NCBI GenBank assembly: GCA_031267115.1
Contig: JAIRZS010000304.1
Location: forward strand, 1-5,419
Direction: 5' to 3'
DNA length: 5,419 nt
From: Treponema sp.
GTDB lineage: Bacteria > Spirochaetota > Spirochaetia > Treponematales > Breznakiellaceae
The number at the start of each line of letters is the position of its first letter. Position 1 is the first letter of the stretch. The notes beneath the pieces are model-generated. The model was not told the origin of the DNA, searched no databases, and saw nothing but the letters and a program-made list of their open reading frames with translations. Shown here in pieces: positions 1 to 5,288 of this stretch. The position numbers were made by a program, and so were the translations under genes.

Positions 1-938
1 AATTCCAGCCTGAGCGTTCCGGGCTTAAAGCGGGCGAGAAGCCCGCGCAGTTCTTTGGGCAGATGCGAGGGGACCATCTCGAAATGGACGCAGACCGGCC
101 CGCCGGCCTCCGGCGCAACGGGCATTTTCATTTTGTTGAGGAAAAATTCCAGAATTCTTGCCGCCCGTTCCGGGTTGATATTGAAAGTCCTGTCCAGAAA
201 TTTGAAGCGCCTTGCGCCCTTTTCGATTAGATCGCCCATTTCCGCCAGAAACGGCTCCAGGGGGAATGCCCGTACCTGCCGGTCAAGCGAACTCAGGCAG
301 AATTCGCAGCCGAAAGGGCAGCCCCGCGAGCTTTCTACATAGACAAGTTTCCTCTCCAAATCTTCTTTGGTGTAAAGCCGGTAAGCGCTTTTTACCGCTT
401 CCGGTCCGGCCTTTCCCGCCTCGATAAATTTCCCCTTTGCCGCCCTAATCCCGCCCTTTGTCCCCAGCCTTAAAACCAATTCCGTTTGACATTGTTTCTG
501 TTCTTTCTGTTCTTCCGGGCCTAAAGGCGTTTCGTTTTCGAGCAGCAGCCCGCAAAGCTCCCGAAACGCCAGCTCCCCTTCGCCCCGGATCACCCAGTCC
601 GCGTGGCGCAGGATCTCTGCGCTTTCGTCCAGCCAGGAAACTTCCGGGCCGCCCAAAACAATAACCGGTTTTCCCGCAGATTCCCGCTTCCAGGATTCGT
701 TGAGCGCGGCGAGCAGTTCCAGTGTTGCCAGGTGGTTCCAGATTGACACCGAAAAGGCAAGGACGCGGGGGCGGGCCCGGAGTATGGGAACGGTTTTTTC
801 CGCCAGGGGCTGCCGCAGGGCGAATTCCATAATTTCGGCCCGCTCTTCAAGTGAGCCAAGGTTGGCCTTGAGAAGCCTTAGGGCCAGGGAGGGGTGTATC
901 CACTTTGCGTTGATTGTTATAAGGAGGATGTCAGGCAT
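1..938 (-). CDS. B12-binding-domain-like radical SAM protein (DUF4080 type), C-terminus cut off
   Basis: I translated the minus strand from the ATG at 938-936; it stays open for 312 codons to the window edge, so the gene is partial rather than broken. Residues 1-130 look like the Rossmann-type B12-binding-like domain of these proteins: MPDILLITINAKWIHPSLAL at the start, VLGGPEVS at 94-101 and IRGEGE at 117-122. The radical SAM core begins near 197 and carries the [4Fe-4S]-binding CxxxCxxC motif at Cys207, Cys211 and Cys214, within RGCPFGCEFC. This cluster would bind S-adenosylmethionine and generate the 5'-deoxyadenosyl radical. About half of a typical family member is present. The canonical cobalamin-ligand motif DxHxxG is not seen, so B12 binding is doubtful. 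The substrate is unknown. No Shine-Dalgarno sequence precedes the start (a C-rich run lies there), but the N-terminal match supports it. The gene lies 119 nt downstream of the HAD gene, on the same strand. Confidence 0.88.
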   Translation of the reverse strand, partial: MPDILLITINAKWIHPSLALRLLKANLGSLEERAEIMEFALRQPLAEKTVPILRARPRVLAFSVSIWNHLATLELLAALNESWKRESAGKPVIVLGGPEVSWLDESAEILRHADWVIRGEGELAFRELCGLLLENETPLGPEEQKEQKQCQTELVLRLGTKGGIRAAKGKFIEAGKAGPEAVKSAYRLYTKEDLERKLVYVESSRGCPFGCEFCLSSLDRQVRAFPLEPFLAEMGDLIEKGARRFKFLDRTFNINPERAARILEFFLNKMKMPVAPEAGGPVCVHFEMVPSHLPKELRGLLARFKPGTLRLE

Positions 939-958
939 GGCGGGGGGGTAGCGTAAGA

Positions 959-971
959 CCCGCGAAGCGGG
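959..971. repeat. Small perfect hairpin with GAA triloop
   Basis: CCCGC at 959-963 and GCGGG at 967-971 pair around GAA. The core GCGAAGC (962-968) is the sequence known to form an exceptionally stable DNA mini-hairpin. It lies between the HAD and radical SAM genes. Its role is unknown; it may only be part of the GC-rich intergenic repeat next to it. Confidence 0.5.
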
Positions 972-980
972 GCTGGAGCG

Positions 981-1043
981 CAGGGGGGCCGGACGGCGGC
1001 CCGCTGTACGCCGGAACCGCCGTATGGTAACAGGCCCCCCCTG
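981..1043. repeat. GC-rich imperfect hairpin element, intergenic
   Basis: This element fills most of the 119-nt gap between the HAD gene and the radical SAM gene. An outer stem pairs CAGGGGGGCC (981-990) with GGCCCCCCCTG (1033-1043) with one bulged base. An inner stem pairs ACGGCGG (993-999) with CCGCCGT (1017-1023), leaving a 17-nt loop. No T run follows on either strand, so it does not look like a standard intrinsic terminator. It shares GGTAACAGGCCC (1026-1037) with 4980-4991, and the CTGTAC...GGAACC...GCC segment (1004-1021) with 4824-4842. This suggests a dispersed repeat family of the REP kind. It could stabilise mRNA ends or attenuate transcription between the two genes. Confidence 0.6.
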
Positions 1044-1057
1044 GACGGGGCGCGGCA

Positions 1058-1684
1058 TTAGTTCCGGTATCCCGCAGCGCCGAAAAGATCCAGGGTACCG
1101 GTGGTCCACTCCTCGTGGGCTTCCATTACGAGCTGTTCGGCGTCCTGCCAGCTGTCGGCGCGGGGGGCGGGGATATCGCGGTTGGTAGAATTGGTGAACA
1201 CGATGGTCCTGCAGCCCTGCTCCCTGAGCCTGGTGACGTTGGCGGGCGAGTCGTCGATGTAAACATGGGCGCCCACGGCCCCCTTGTCCGCCATAAAACA
1301 GAGGTCCCAATAGGGGATATCCCAGGTGTCGAGCCAGTCCACGGTCTGGGTTATCGAGGGCTTGTGAAAGTGTTTTAAAAAAAGGCGGTGGGTGATAATG
1401 CGGATTCTGATTCCCCGGGCGGAAAGTTTCCGCAGGGTCGCGGGCGCGTCCTTTATCGGCTTCATCGCCCCGAAAAGGTTCCGCTGTGTTACCGCGAAAC
1501 GGTGCAGCCTTTCGTAACCGCCGTACTCGGCGAGGCCCCACTCCTCAAGCCCGAAGCCTACTTCCTCGCTGAGCGATTCCGCGGGCCGGTTGAGCCAGTC
1601 CGCGGCTATCTGCCTCATGGCGTCGTAGAAATCCCCGACTACGCCGTCCAGGTCCACGCCCAGGATAAAACTGGTTTCGTCCAT
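1058..1684 (-). CDS. HAD-superfamily 5'(3')-deoxyribonucleotidase-like protein (NT5C type)
   Basis: The predicted protein of 208 residues is a HAD-fold phosphatase of the 5'-nucleotidase C type (PF06941-like). It would hydrolyse the phosphate of (deoxy)nucleoside monophosphates in the cytoplasm. Motif I is DLDGV with nucleophile Asp11 and acid/base Asp13. Motif II is the Thr of IITH (Thr98). The likely motif III Lys is Lys134, and motif IV is the DD of YIDDSP (144-145). The length is normal for the family, and the exact substrate is not readable. An upstream in-frame ATG at 1702 would add MYYNSS, but those codons are the TATAAT-like sequence itself and start next to a 16-bp hairpin. I therefore prefer the ATG at 1684, where the conserved N-terminus begins. 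No Shine-Dalgarno sequence precedes either ATG. The gene lies downstream of glgX, separated by three hairpins. Confidence 0.87.
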   Translation of the reverse strand: MDETSFILGVDLDGVVGDFYDAMRQIAADWLNRPAESLSEEVGFGLEEWGLAEYGGYERLHRFAVTQRNLFGAMKPIKDAPATLRKLSARGIRIRIITHRLFLKHFHKPSITQTVDWLDTWDIPYWDLCFMADKGAVGAHVYIDDSPANVTRLREQGCRTIVFTNSTNRDIPAPRADSWQDAEQLVMEAHEEWTTGTLDLFGAAGYRN

Positions 1685-1690
1685 ACTACT

Positions 1691-1696
1691 ATTATA
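1691..1696 (-). promoter_or_regulatory. Perfect -10 hexamer 6 nt before the HAD gene ATG
   Basis: Read on the minus strand the sequence is TATAAT-AGTAGT-ATG. A -10 box here would place the transcription start at or next to the ATG at 1684, giving a leaderless mRNA. No good -35 is visible at 16-18 nt; that space is occupied by the 1704-1740 hairpin. The hexamer is seen directly; its activity is inferred. Confidence 0.45.
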
Positions 1697-1703
1697 ATAC
1701 ATT

Positions 1704-1740
1704 GAGCCAGTGCAAAACCCGGTTGGTTTTGCACTGGCTC
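1704..1740. repeat. Perfect 16-bp stem-loop upstream of the HAD gene
   Basis: Bases 1704-1719 pair perfectly with 1725-1740 around the 5-nt loop CGGTT. The stem ends with GAGCC/GGCTC outside and AAAACC/GGTTTT inside. No T run follows in the minus direction, where the next bases lead into the TATAAT of the HAD gene. It may be a transcript-end structure for glgX, an insulator, or a small palindromic repeat. A protein-binding palindrome is also possible. Confidence 0.7.
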
Positions 1741-1743
1741 TTA

Positions 1744-1771
1744 GAAAAACCGATCAAAAGCCCGGTTTTTC
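1744..1771 (-). terminator. glgX: Likely intrinsic terminator after glgX (bidirectional)
   Basis: GAAAAACCG (1744-1752) pairs with CGGTTTTTC (1763-1771) around a 10-nt loop. The A tract on one side and T tract on the other let it work in either direction. In the minus direction the five Ts end the stem about 55 to 80 nt past the glgX stop. The stem is weak, with only three G-C pairs backing the T tract plus one outer pair, so efficiency is uncertain. Confidence 0.5.
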
Positions 1772-1787
1772 CACTAAATCCAAGGAA

Positions 1788-1818
1788 GCTGTTTCAAAAT
1801 CTGACATTTTGAAACAGC
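1788..1818. repeat. Perfect 13-bp stem-loop just after the glgX stop
   Basis: GCTGTTTCAAAAT (1788-1800) pairs with ATTTTGAAACAGC (1806-1818) around CTGAC. Allowing one bulged base, the stem extends outward to the GAAG at 1785-1788 and the CCTTC at 1818-1822. It begins a few nucleotides past the glgX stop codon. With no T run after it, its best role is 3'-end protection or a repeat. The word GGCTGTTTCAAAA also recalls, from memory only, the terminal inverted repeats of some IS1182-like insertion sequences, so a miniature relic is possible. Confidence 0.65.
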
Positions 1819-1824
1819 CTTCAT

Positions 1825-4017
1825 TTATACAGGTTTTGAAATGAGGATAACCATACTCTGGGGCGCGGCAGAATAACTGTTCGGGAAGAACAGCGGCTTT
1901 TCATTTCCCGGCTCCAGTATGTCGTCCGGGGAGGGGAGGTTCGTGTCCATGGCGAGATGCCAGGTTTTTCCTTCCGGGGGATTGCAGATCTTAAAATGGG
2001 CCGCCGTGTTCTTGCTGTTGAACATGATGAAAAAATCGTTGTCGTCCTTGTCCGACAGTATTTCCGCCCTGCTGCCGTCCAGCCGCAGGGCAAGGCATTT
2101 TGCGCTTTCTTCCCAATCCGGGGTCTTACCGTTTTCGTCGTACCAGGCAATGTCCGGAATAGCGTTGTAATTTCCGTCCCGGCCTGAGTAGAATTCCGGG
2201 CGCAGGAAGGCCGGGTGGCGCAGGCGGAAAGCGATCATTTCCTTTACAAAGCGGAAAAGCCCTTTGTTCTTTTCCAGCAGGGACCAGTCGTACCAGGAGA
2301 TGTCATTGTCCTGGCAGTAGGCGTTGTTGTTCCCCTTCTGGGTCCGCCCTATTTCGTCCCCGCCGAGAAGCATAGGCGTTCCCTGGGAGATCAGCAAAGT
2401 GGCGAAAAAATTTTTAAGCTGCCTGAGGCGCGTTTTTTCTATCGCGGGGTTTTCCGAAGGCCCTTCGAAGCCGTAGTTGGCGCTGTTGTTGTTGTCGGAG
2501 CCGTCCCGGTTTTCCTCGCCGTTTTCCTCGTTGTGCTTGTAGCTGTAGGTGACCAGGTCCCTCAGCGTAAAGCCGTCGTGGCTTGTGATAAAATTGATGG
2601 AATGGAAGGGCTTTCTCCCGTCCCTCAGGTACAGGTCCGAGCTTCCCGAAAGCCGCGTCGCCAGGTGCCGCACCTCGCCGGGGTCGCCCCGCCAGTAGCG
2701 GCGTATTTCGTCCCGGTAGCGGTCGTTCCATTCCGCCCAGCGGCCTCCGGGGAACCAGCCGACCTGGTAAGCGCCGCCCGCGTCCCAGGCTTCGGCTATA
2801 ATCTTGGTATGCCGCAGAATAGGGTCTTCGGCTATCCGTTCCAGCATCGGCGGGTTTTCCATCAGCCGGCCCTGCTGGTCCCGGCCGAGTATCGATCCCA
2901 GGTCAAAGCGGAAGCCGTCTATGTGCATTTCCATTACCCAGTAACGCAGGCATTCCACGATAAAGCTGCGTACTACAGGGTGGTTGCAGTTTACCGTATT
3001 GCCGCAGCCCGAGTAGTTTTTGTAATACCGCTTGTTTTCGTCCAGCATGTAGTAAATGCTGTTGTCCAGACCCCGGAAGGAAAAGGTCGGCCCCATTTCG
3101 TTTCCCTCGGCGGTATGGTTAAACACAATATCCAGAATCACCTCTATCCCCGCCTTGTGCAGTTCCCTTACCATTTCCTTGAATTCCCGCACCTGCCCGC
3201 CGGGTTCGGAATTCCGCGCGTATGATCCTTTGGGCGCGAAAAAGGCCGCTGTGGAATAGCCCCAGTAGTTCATAAGCTGTTTCCCGGTGCGGGGGTTGAG
3301 CCGGGGAATTTCCCGCTCGTTGAATTCCTGGATGGGCAGGAATTCCAGGCTGGTAATCCCCAGCTCCCTGAAAAACGGTATCTTTTCTATTACGCCCCGG
3401 TAGGTGCCGGGACTTTGTACCCCGGAGCCGGCGGAGACCGTAAGCCCCCGTACATGGGTTTCGTAAAGCACGCTCAGCCTGAGCGGGTAATTCAGGGGAG
3501 TATCCCCCTGCCAGTCAAAATCATCGCTTACCACTACGCACTTGGGCTGCGTGTAGAGATCGTCCTTTGCGGAAAAGGAAAGGTCCTTTTGGGGGTCGTC
3601 CGGATTGTAACCCAGGCATGCCTTAAGGTCCCAATGATCAAGCGGGGTCAGGGCCTTGGCGTATGGGTCTATCAGGGACTTGTGGGGGTTAAAGCGGAAC
3701 CCGTGCCGGGGATCGTAGGGACCGTCCGCCCGGTAAAGGTAAAGCGCCCCTTCCTTTAGCCCTCTTATGCGGCAGTGCCAGATATCCCCGGTACGGTTTT
3801 GCCTGGGGTCCAGCTTGATTTCGGCGTAGGGCTGTACCAGATTATCCGGCCCGAAAAGAACCAGCGTAACGGCAGTCGCGTAACGGGCAAACAGGGAGAA
3901 GTTTACCCCTTCGGAAGTTATCGAAGACCCCAGCGGAAGGGGCTCGCCCTTTTCAGCCCGGAATCCCGGTCCGGCGGCGGGCAGATCCGCGCCGGGTTTT
4001 TGCTCTTGGTGACTCAT
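1825..4017 (-). CDS. glgX: Glycogen debranching enzyme / isoamylase-type (GH13)
   Basis: The 730-residue protein is full length for the GlgX/TreX family. It hydrolyses alpha-1,6 branches of glycogen limit dextrin in the cytoplasm, working with glycogen phosphorylase. An N-terminal CBM48-like beta-sandwich covers roughly 25-115. The GH13 (beta/alpha)8 barrel follows, and a C-terminal beta domain occupies about 635-730. The four GH13 regions are visible: DIVFNH (296-301), DGFRFD with nucleophile Asp372, IAEAWD with acid/base Glu409, and TSHD (478-481). The Asn/Glu-rich stretch at 495-515 (HNEENGEENRDG...) and LLGGDE (550-555) are typical of the family. I see no frameshift or missing catalytic residue. 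The ATG at 4017 has no Shine-Dalgarno sequence; no ATG, GTG or TTG alternative lies nearby in frame before the conserved domain. It starts 25 nt after the aat-family gene and may be partly cotranscribed with it. Confidence 0.96.
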   Translation of the reverse strand: MSHQEQKPGADLPAAGPGFRAEKGEPLPLGSSITSEGVNFSLFARYATAVTLVLFGPDNLVQPYAEIKLDPRQNRTGDIWHCRIRGLKEGALYLYRADGPYDPRHGFRFNPHKSLIDPYAKALTPLDHWDLKACLGYNPDDPQKDLSFSAKDDLYTQPKCVVVSDDFDWQGDTPLNYPLRLSVLYETHVRGLTVSAGSGVQSPGTYRGVIEKIPFFRELGITSLEFLPIQEFNEREIPRLNPRTGKQLMNYWGYSTAAFFAPKGSYARNSEPGGQVREFKEMVRELHKAGIEVILDIVFNHTAEGNEMGPTFSFRGLDNSIYYMLDENKRYYKNYSGCGNTVNCNHPVVRSFIVECLRYWVMEMHIDGFRFDLGSILGRDQQGRLMENPPMLERIAEDPILRHTKIIAEAWDAGGAYQVGWFPGGRWAEWNDRYRDEIRRYWRGDPGEVRHLATRLSGSSDLYLRDGRKPFHSINFITSHDGFTLRDLVTYSYKHNEENGEENRDGSDNNNSANYGFEGPSENPAIEKTRLRQLKNFFATLLISQGTPMLLGGDEIGRTQKGNNNAYCQDNDISWYDWSLLEKNKGLFRFVKEMIAFRLRHPAFLRPEFYSGRDGNYNAIPDIAWYDENGKTPDWEESAKCLALRLDGSRAEILSDKDDNDFFIMFNSKNTAAHFKICNPPEGKTWHLAMDTNLPSPDDILEPGNEKPLFFPNSYSAAPQSMVILISKPV

Positions 4018-4018
4018 T

Positions 4019-4036
4019 ATACAAAGAATTGTATCA
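4019..4036 (-). promoter_or_regulatory. glgX: Extended -10 and small palindrome at the glgX start
   Basis: In the 25-nt gap before glgX the minus strand reads TGATACAAT (4036-4028), an extended -10 motif. It would start transcription about 4-5 nt before the ATG. Overlapping it, ATACAA (4034-4029) and TTGTAT (4024-4019) form a perfect 6-bp inverted repeat with a 4-nt spacer. This could be an operator or an RNA hairpin over the start. A second hexamer, TATAAT (4021-4016), overlaps the ATG itself. No convincing -35 is seen. Confidence 0.4.
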
Positions 4037-4042
4037 CGTTTT

Positions 4043-4783
4043 TTATTGAATCGCTACGGCGGCCCGGAACAATCCGACAAATTTAGCCGGGCTTATGTTT
4101 CTCGCCCCAAGCCTTTCCTTATAATCCAGCGGCATCCCCAGGTCCCAGAACGCGAATCCCCTGTCCCTCAGCCAGCGGGCGGTAAGCAGCATTTGTACCG
4201 TTCCTGAGGAATTCTCGCCGTGATACCCTGAATAGCTTGTGTAAACCCGGCCGGCGATTATCCCGAATTCCCCGGCCTTAAGCTCCCCTTCCCGGTATAC
4301 GCCGAAAGAAACCGGGCGTACCGGGCAGCCCGGTATCTCCCGAATCCGCCGTATGCTTTCGCAGAGCGGAGCGGTAAGCCAGCCGTCGCCGTGGGTCCGC
4401 ACGCAGTTTTCCAGAATAAGGCCGAAATCGCTGTTGTAACGGAGTTCGTAAGATTTAAGCATACGCCGGGCGCTTTTTGTTTCGCGGAGATCATCCCAGA
4501 ACAGAACGGAGCGTACCAGGTGCAGCTTGGGCAGCAGGAGAAAGCCCGGCAGATCCCGCCCGGAATCGCCGCCTTCCCCGTCCTCCGGATAAAGGGGAGC
4601 GGACATAACCAGAAAACCCGCGGCCATCAGGTCCGCCAGGAAGAACGGGTCGAAATCAAGGGCAAGGCAGAATTCTTCCTGGTAACCGGTTTGGAGCATC
4701 AGATCGACAAGCCGGTCAAGATCGTCGCCGGGCCGGAAAAAAAGATGCCCCGACTGCGTGTACCTTGGATGCGCCGCTTTCAC
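4043..4783 (-). CDS. aat: Leucyl/phenylalanyl-tRNA-protein transferase family protein
   Basis: With a GTG start at 4783 the protein has 246 residues. Aat moves Leu or Phe from charged tRNA to proteins with N-terminal Arg or Lys, creating N-end-rule degradation signals. The sequence is not of the E. coli kind; it matches, by recall, the variant found in spirochaetes and some protists. Landmarks are MAAGFLVMS (53-61), LLPKLHLVR (83-91), HGDGWL (131-136), AGEFG (170-174), YTSYSGY (181-187), GTVQ (194-197) and FWDLGMPLDYKERLGA (212-227). The C-terminal half has the GNAT-like fold of the family. The longest reading frame begins at ATG 4873, but that codon overlaps a perfect TATAAT, lacks a Shine-Dalgarno sequence, and adds a Pro/Gly/Arg-rich tail unlike the family. 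The GTG has AGGAG at the right distance. glgX follows 25 nt downstream. Confidence 0.8.
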   Translation of the reverse strand: MKAAHPRYTQSGHLFFRPGDDLDRLVDLMLQTGYQEEFCLALDFDPFFLADLMAAGFLVMSAPLYPEDGEGGDSGRDLPGFLLLPKLHLVRSVLFWDDLRETKSARRMLKSYELRYNSDFGLILENCVRTHGDGWLTAPLCESIRRIREIPGCPVRPVSFGVYREGELKAGEFGIIAGRVYTSYSGYHGENSSGTVQMLLTARWLRDRGFAFWDLGMPLDYKERLGARNISPAKFVGLFRAAVAIQ

Positions 4784-4790
4784 AGGCAGA

Positions 4791-4795
4791 CTCCT
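4791..4795 (-). promoter_or_regulatory. aat: Shine-Dalgarno site that decides the aat start
   Basis: The minus strand reads AGGAG, then a 7-nt spacer TCTGCCT, then GTG at 4783-4781. This is the only clear Shine-Dalgarno sequence found upstream of any gene in the window. It favours the GTG over the ATG 90 nt upstream. Confidence 0.7.
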
Positions 4796-4828
4796 GGGCA
4801 AATGCTGATTGTCATTCGGGGGGCTGTA

Positions 4829-4856
4829 CCCGGGAACCCGCCCGCCGGTTCGCGGG
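4829..4856 (-). repeat. GC-rich hairpin in the aat leader
   Basis: CCCGGGAACC (4829-4838) pairs with GGTTCGCGGG (4847-4856) with one mismatch around an 8-nt loop. If transcription starts near 4865, this lies in the 5' leader of the aat-family mRNA. It ends about 34 nt before the Shine-Dalgarno sequence. It may affect translation or be another copy of the GC-rich repeat, since CTGTAC...GGAACC next to it resembles 1004-1021. Confidence 0.5.
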
Positions 4857-4871
4857 ACCCTAGGATGCTTC

Positions 4872-4901
4872 ATTATAAGCGCAAAACACGGGTACGCGCA
4901 A
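4872..4901 (-). promoter_or_regulatory. aat: Predicted promoter of the aat-glgX unit
   Basis: The minus strand has a perfect -10, TATAAT (4877-4872). It is preceded after 18 nt by TTGCGC (4901-4896), which matches the first three bases of the -35 consensus. The predicted transcription start is near 4865. That leaves a leader of about 80 nt before the GTG start. Confidence 0.55.
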
Positions 4902-4944
4902 GCCGCCTGCCTTTCCGCTCAATCCGTAATAGCCGCAGTACCTA

Positions 4945-5036
4945 AGGGGGGGCCTCTTACCGCACGGGCGGCCCAAGTAGGTAACAGGCCCTGTCCGGCC
5001 CCCCTACGGCCGGGCCAACGTCCCGGCCTACCCCCC
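4945..5036. repeat. GC-rich mosaic repeat with nested inverted repeats
   Basis: This is part of the 427-nt gap between aat and the lipoprotein gene. AGGGGGGGCC (4945-4954) can pair with GGCCCCCCT (4997-5005) with a bulge. Next to it, GGCCGGG (5008-5014) and CCCGGCC (5022-5028) form a perfect 7-bp stem with a 7-nt loop. That stem is flanked by CCCCCCTAC (4999-5007) and CTACCCCCC (5028-5036). GGTAACAGGCCC (4980-4991) is repeated on the same strand at 1026-1037, and GGCGGCCC (4967-4974) recurs at 995-1002. No coding potential was recognised. It looks like a second, longer member of the family at 981-1043. Confidence 0.55.
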
Positions 5037-5076
5037 AGGCGAAGCATTTGCCGGAGGGTTTACCGCGAAGTCGAAT

Positions 5077-5091
5077 CGAACCGAAGGTTCG
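5077..5091. repeat. Perfect hairpin with GAA triloop
   Basis: CGAACC (5077-5082) and GGTTCG (5086-5091) pair around GAA, the same loop as the hairpin at 959-971. An alternative outer pairing is GCGAA (5065-5069) with TTCGC (5088-5092). It follows the GC-rich mosaic repeat directly. Confidence 0.45.
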
Positions 5092-5096
5092 CAGTC

Positions 5097-5114
5097 AAAG
5101 AAGTTAAAGAAGTT
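5097..5114. repeat. Tandem duplication of a 9-mer
   Basis: AAAGAAGTT occurs twice head to tail, at 5097-5105 and 5106-5114. It lies between the GAA-loop hairpin and the 7-nt periodic array. No function is apparent. Confidence 0.6.
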
Positions 5115-5121
5115 TCGTTGT

Positions 5122-5212
5122 CCGCTATCCGCTGCCCCATTACCTGTTATCGGTTCTTATTCTCCGCCTTCCCGTCTTCCATTGCTCATTACTCACTGCT
5201 CACTGCTCACTA
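5122..5212. repeat. Degenerate heptamer array (13 units)
   Basis: Cut into 7-mers from 5122, all 13 units fit YYNNYNN. The last four to five are close copies (TCCATTG, CTCATTA, CTCACTG, CTCACTG, CTCACTA) and the first two are CCGCTAT and CCGCTGC. Positions 1, 2 and 5 are pyrimidine in 39 of 39 cases, while 68 of 91 bases overall are pyrimidines. This resembles short tandem repetitive sequences known from other bacterial intergenic regions. The array ends about 90 nt before the lipoprotein start. The left part is too degenerate to be certain. Confidence 0.55.
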
Positions 5213-5232
5213 CATTTGTCTTGCCGTGTAGC

Positions 5233-5276
5233 CGGGTAAATTTGACCCGTATTGTAATTTCAGGGTTTCCGAAACC
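5233..5276 (+). promoter_or_regulatory. Two small inverted repeats upstream of the lipoprotein gene
   Basis: CGGGT (5233-5237) pairs with ACCCG (5245-5249) over a 7-nt spacer, and GGTTT (5264-5268) pairs with AAACC (5272-5276) over CCG. They lie 25 to 70 nt before the start codon. A TTGACC (5242-5247) lies in the first, but no -10 is found at the normal spacing. They could be operators or chance. Confidence 0.25.
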
Positions 5277-5288
5277 GCGTAAAACGGT

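Noticed and set aside
55..951. Short plus- and minus-strand open frames across the left end
   Set aside because: The minus-strand frame from 938 to 1 encodes a recognisable radical SAM protein, which explains the region.
1115..1705. Two plus-strand open frames of 87 and 105 codons
   Set aside because: Both are antisense to the HAD gene, which carries all four HAD motifs.
2215..3225. A 336-codon plus-strand open frame
   Set aside because: It lies wholly antisense to glgX, whose catalytic motifs are intact. Its composition (Val/Phe/Pro-rich, runs of Val opposite Asn/Asp codons) is that of a shadow frame.
4391..4945. A 184-codon plus-strand open frame
   Set aside because: It is antisense to aat, continues into the promoter and repeat DNA, and shows no family resemblance.
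5122..5212. CRISPR-like array
   Set aside because: The repeat unit is 7 nt with no spacers; it is a tandem array, not repeat-spacer DNA.
4809..5231. A 140-codon plus-strand open frame across the intergenic region
   Set aside because: It runs through hairpins, G/C tracts and the heptamer array, lacks a ribosome binding site and resembles no protein.
5242..5259. TTGACC plus TGTAAT as a sigma-70 promoter for the lipoprotein gene
   Set aside because: The two hexamers are only 6 nt apart, far from the 16-18 nt needed, so they cannot act together.
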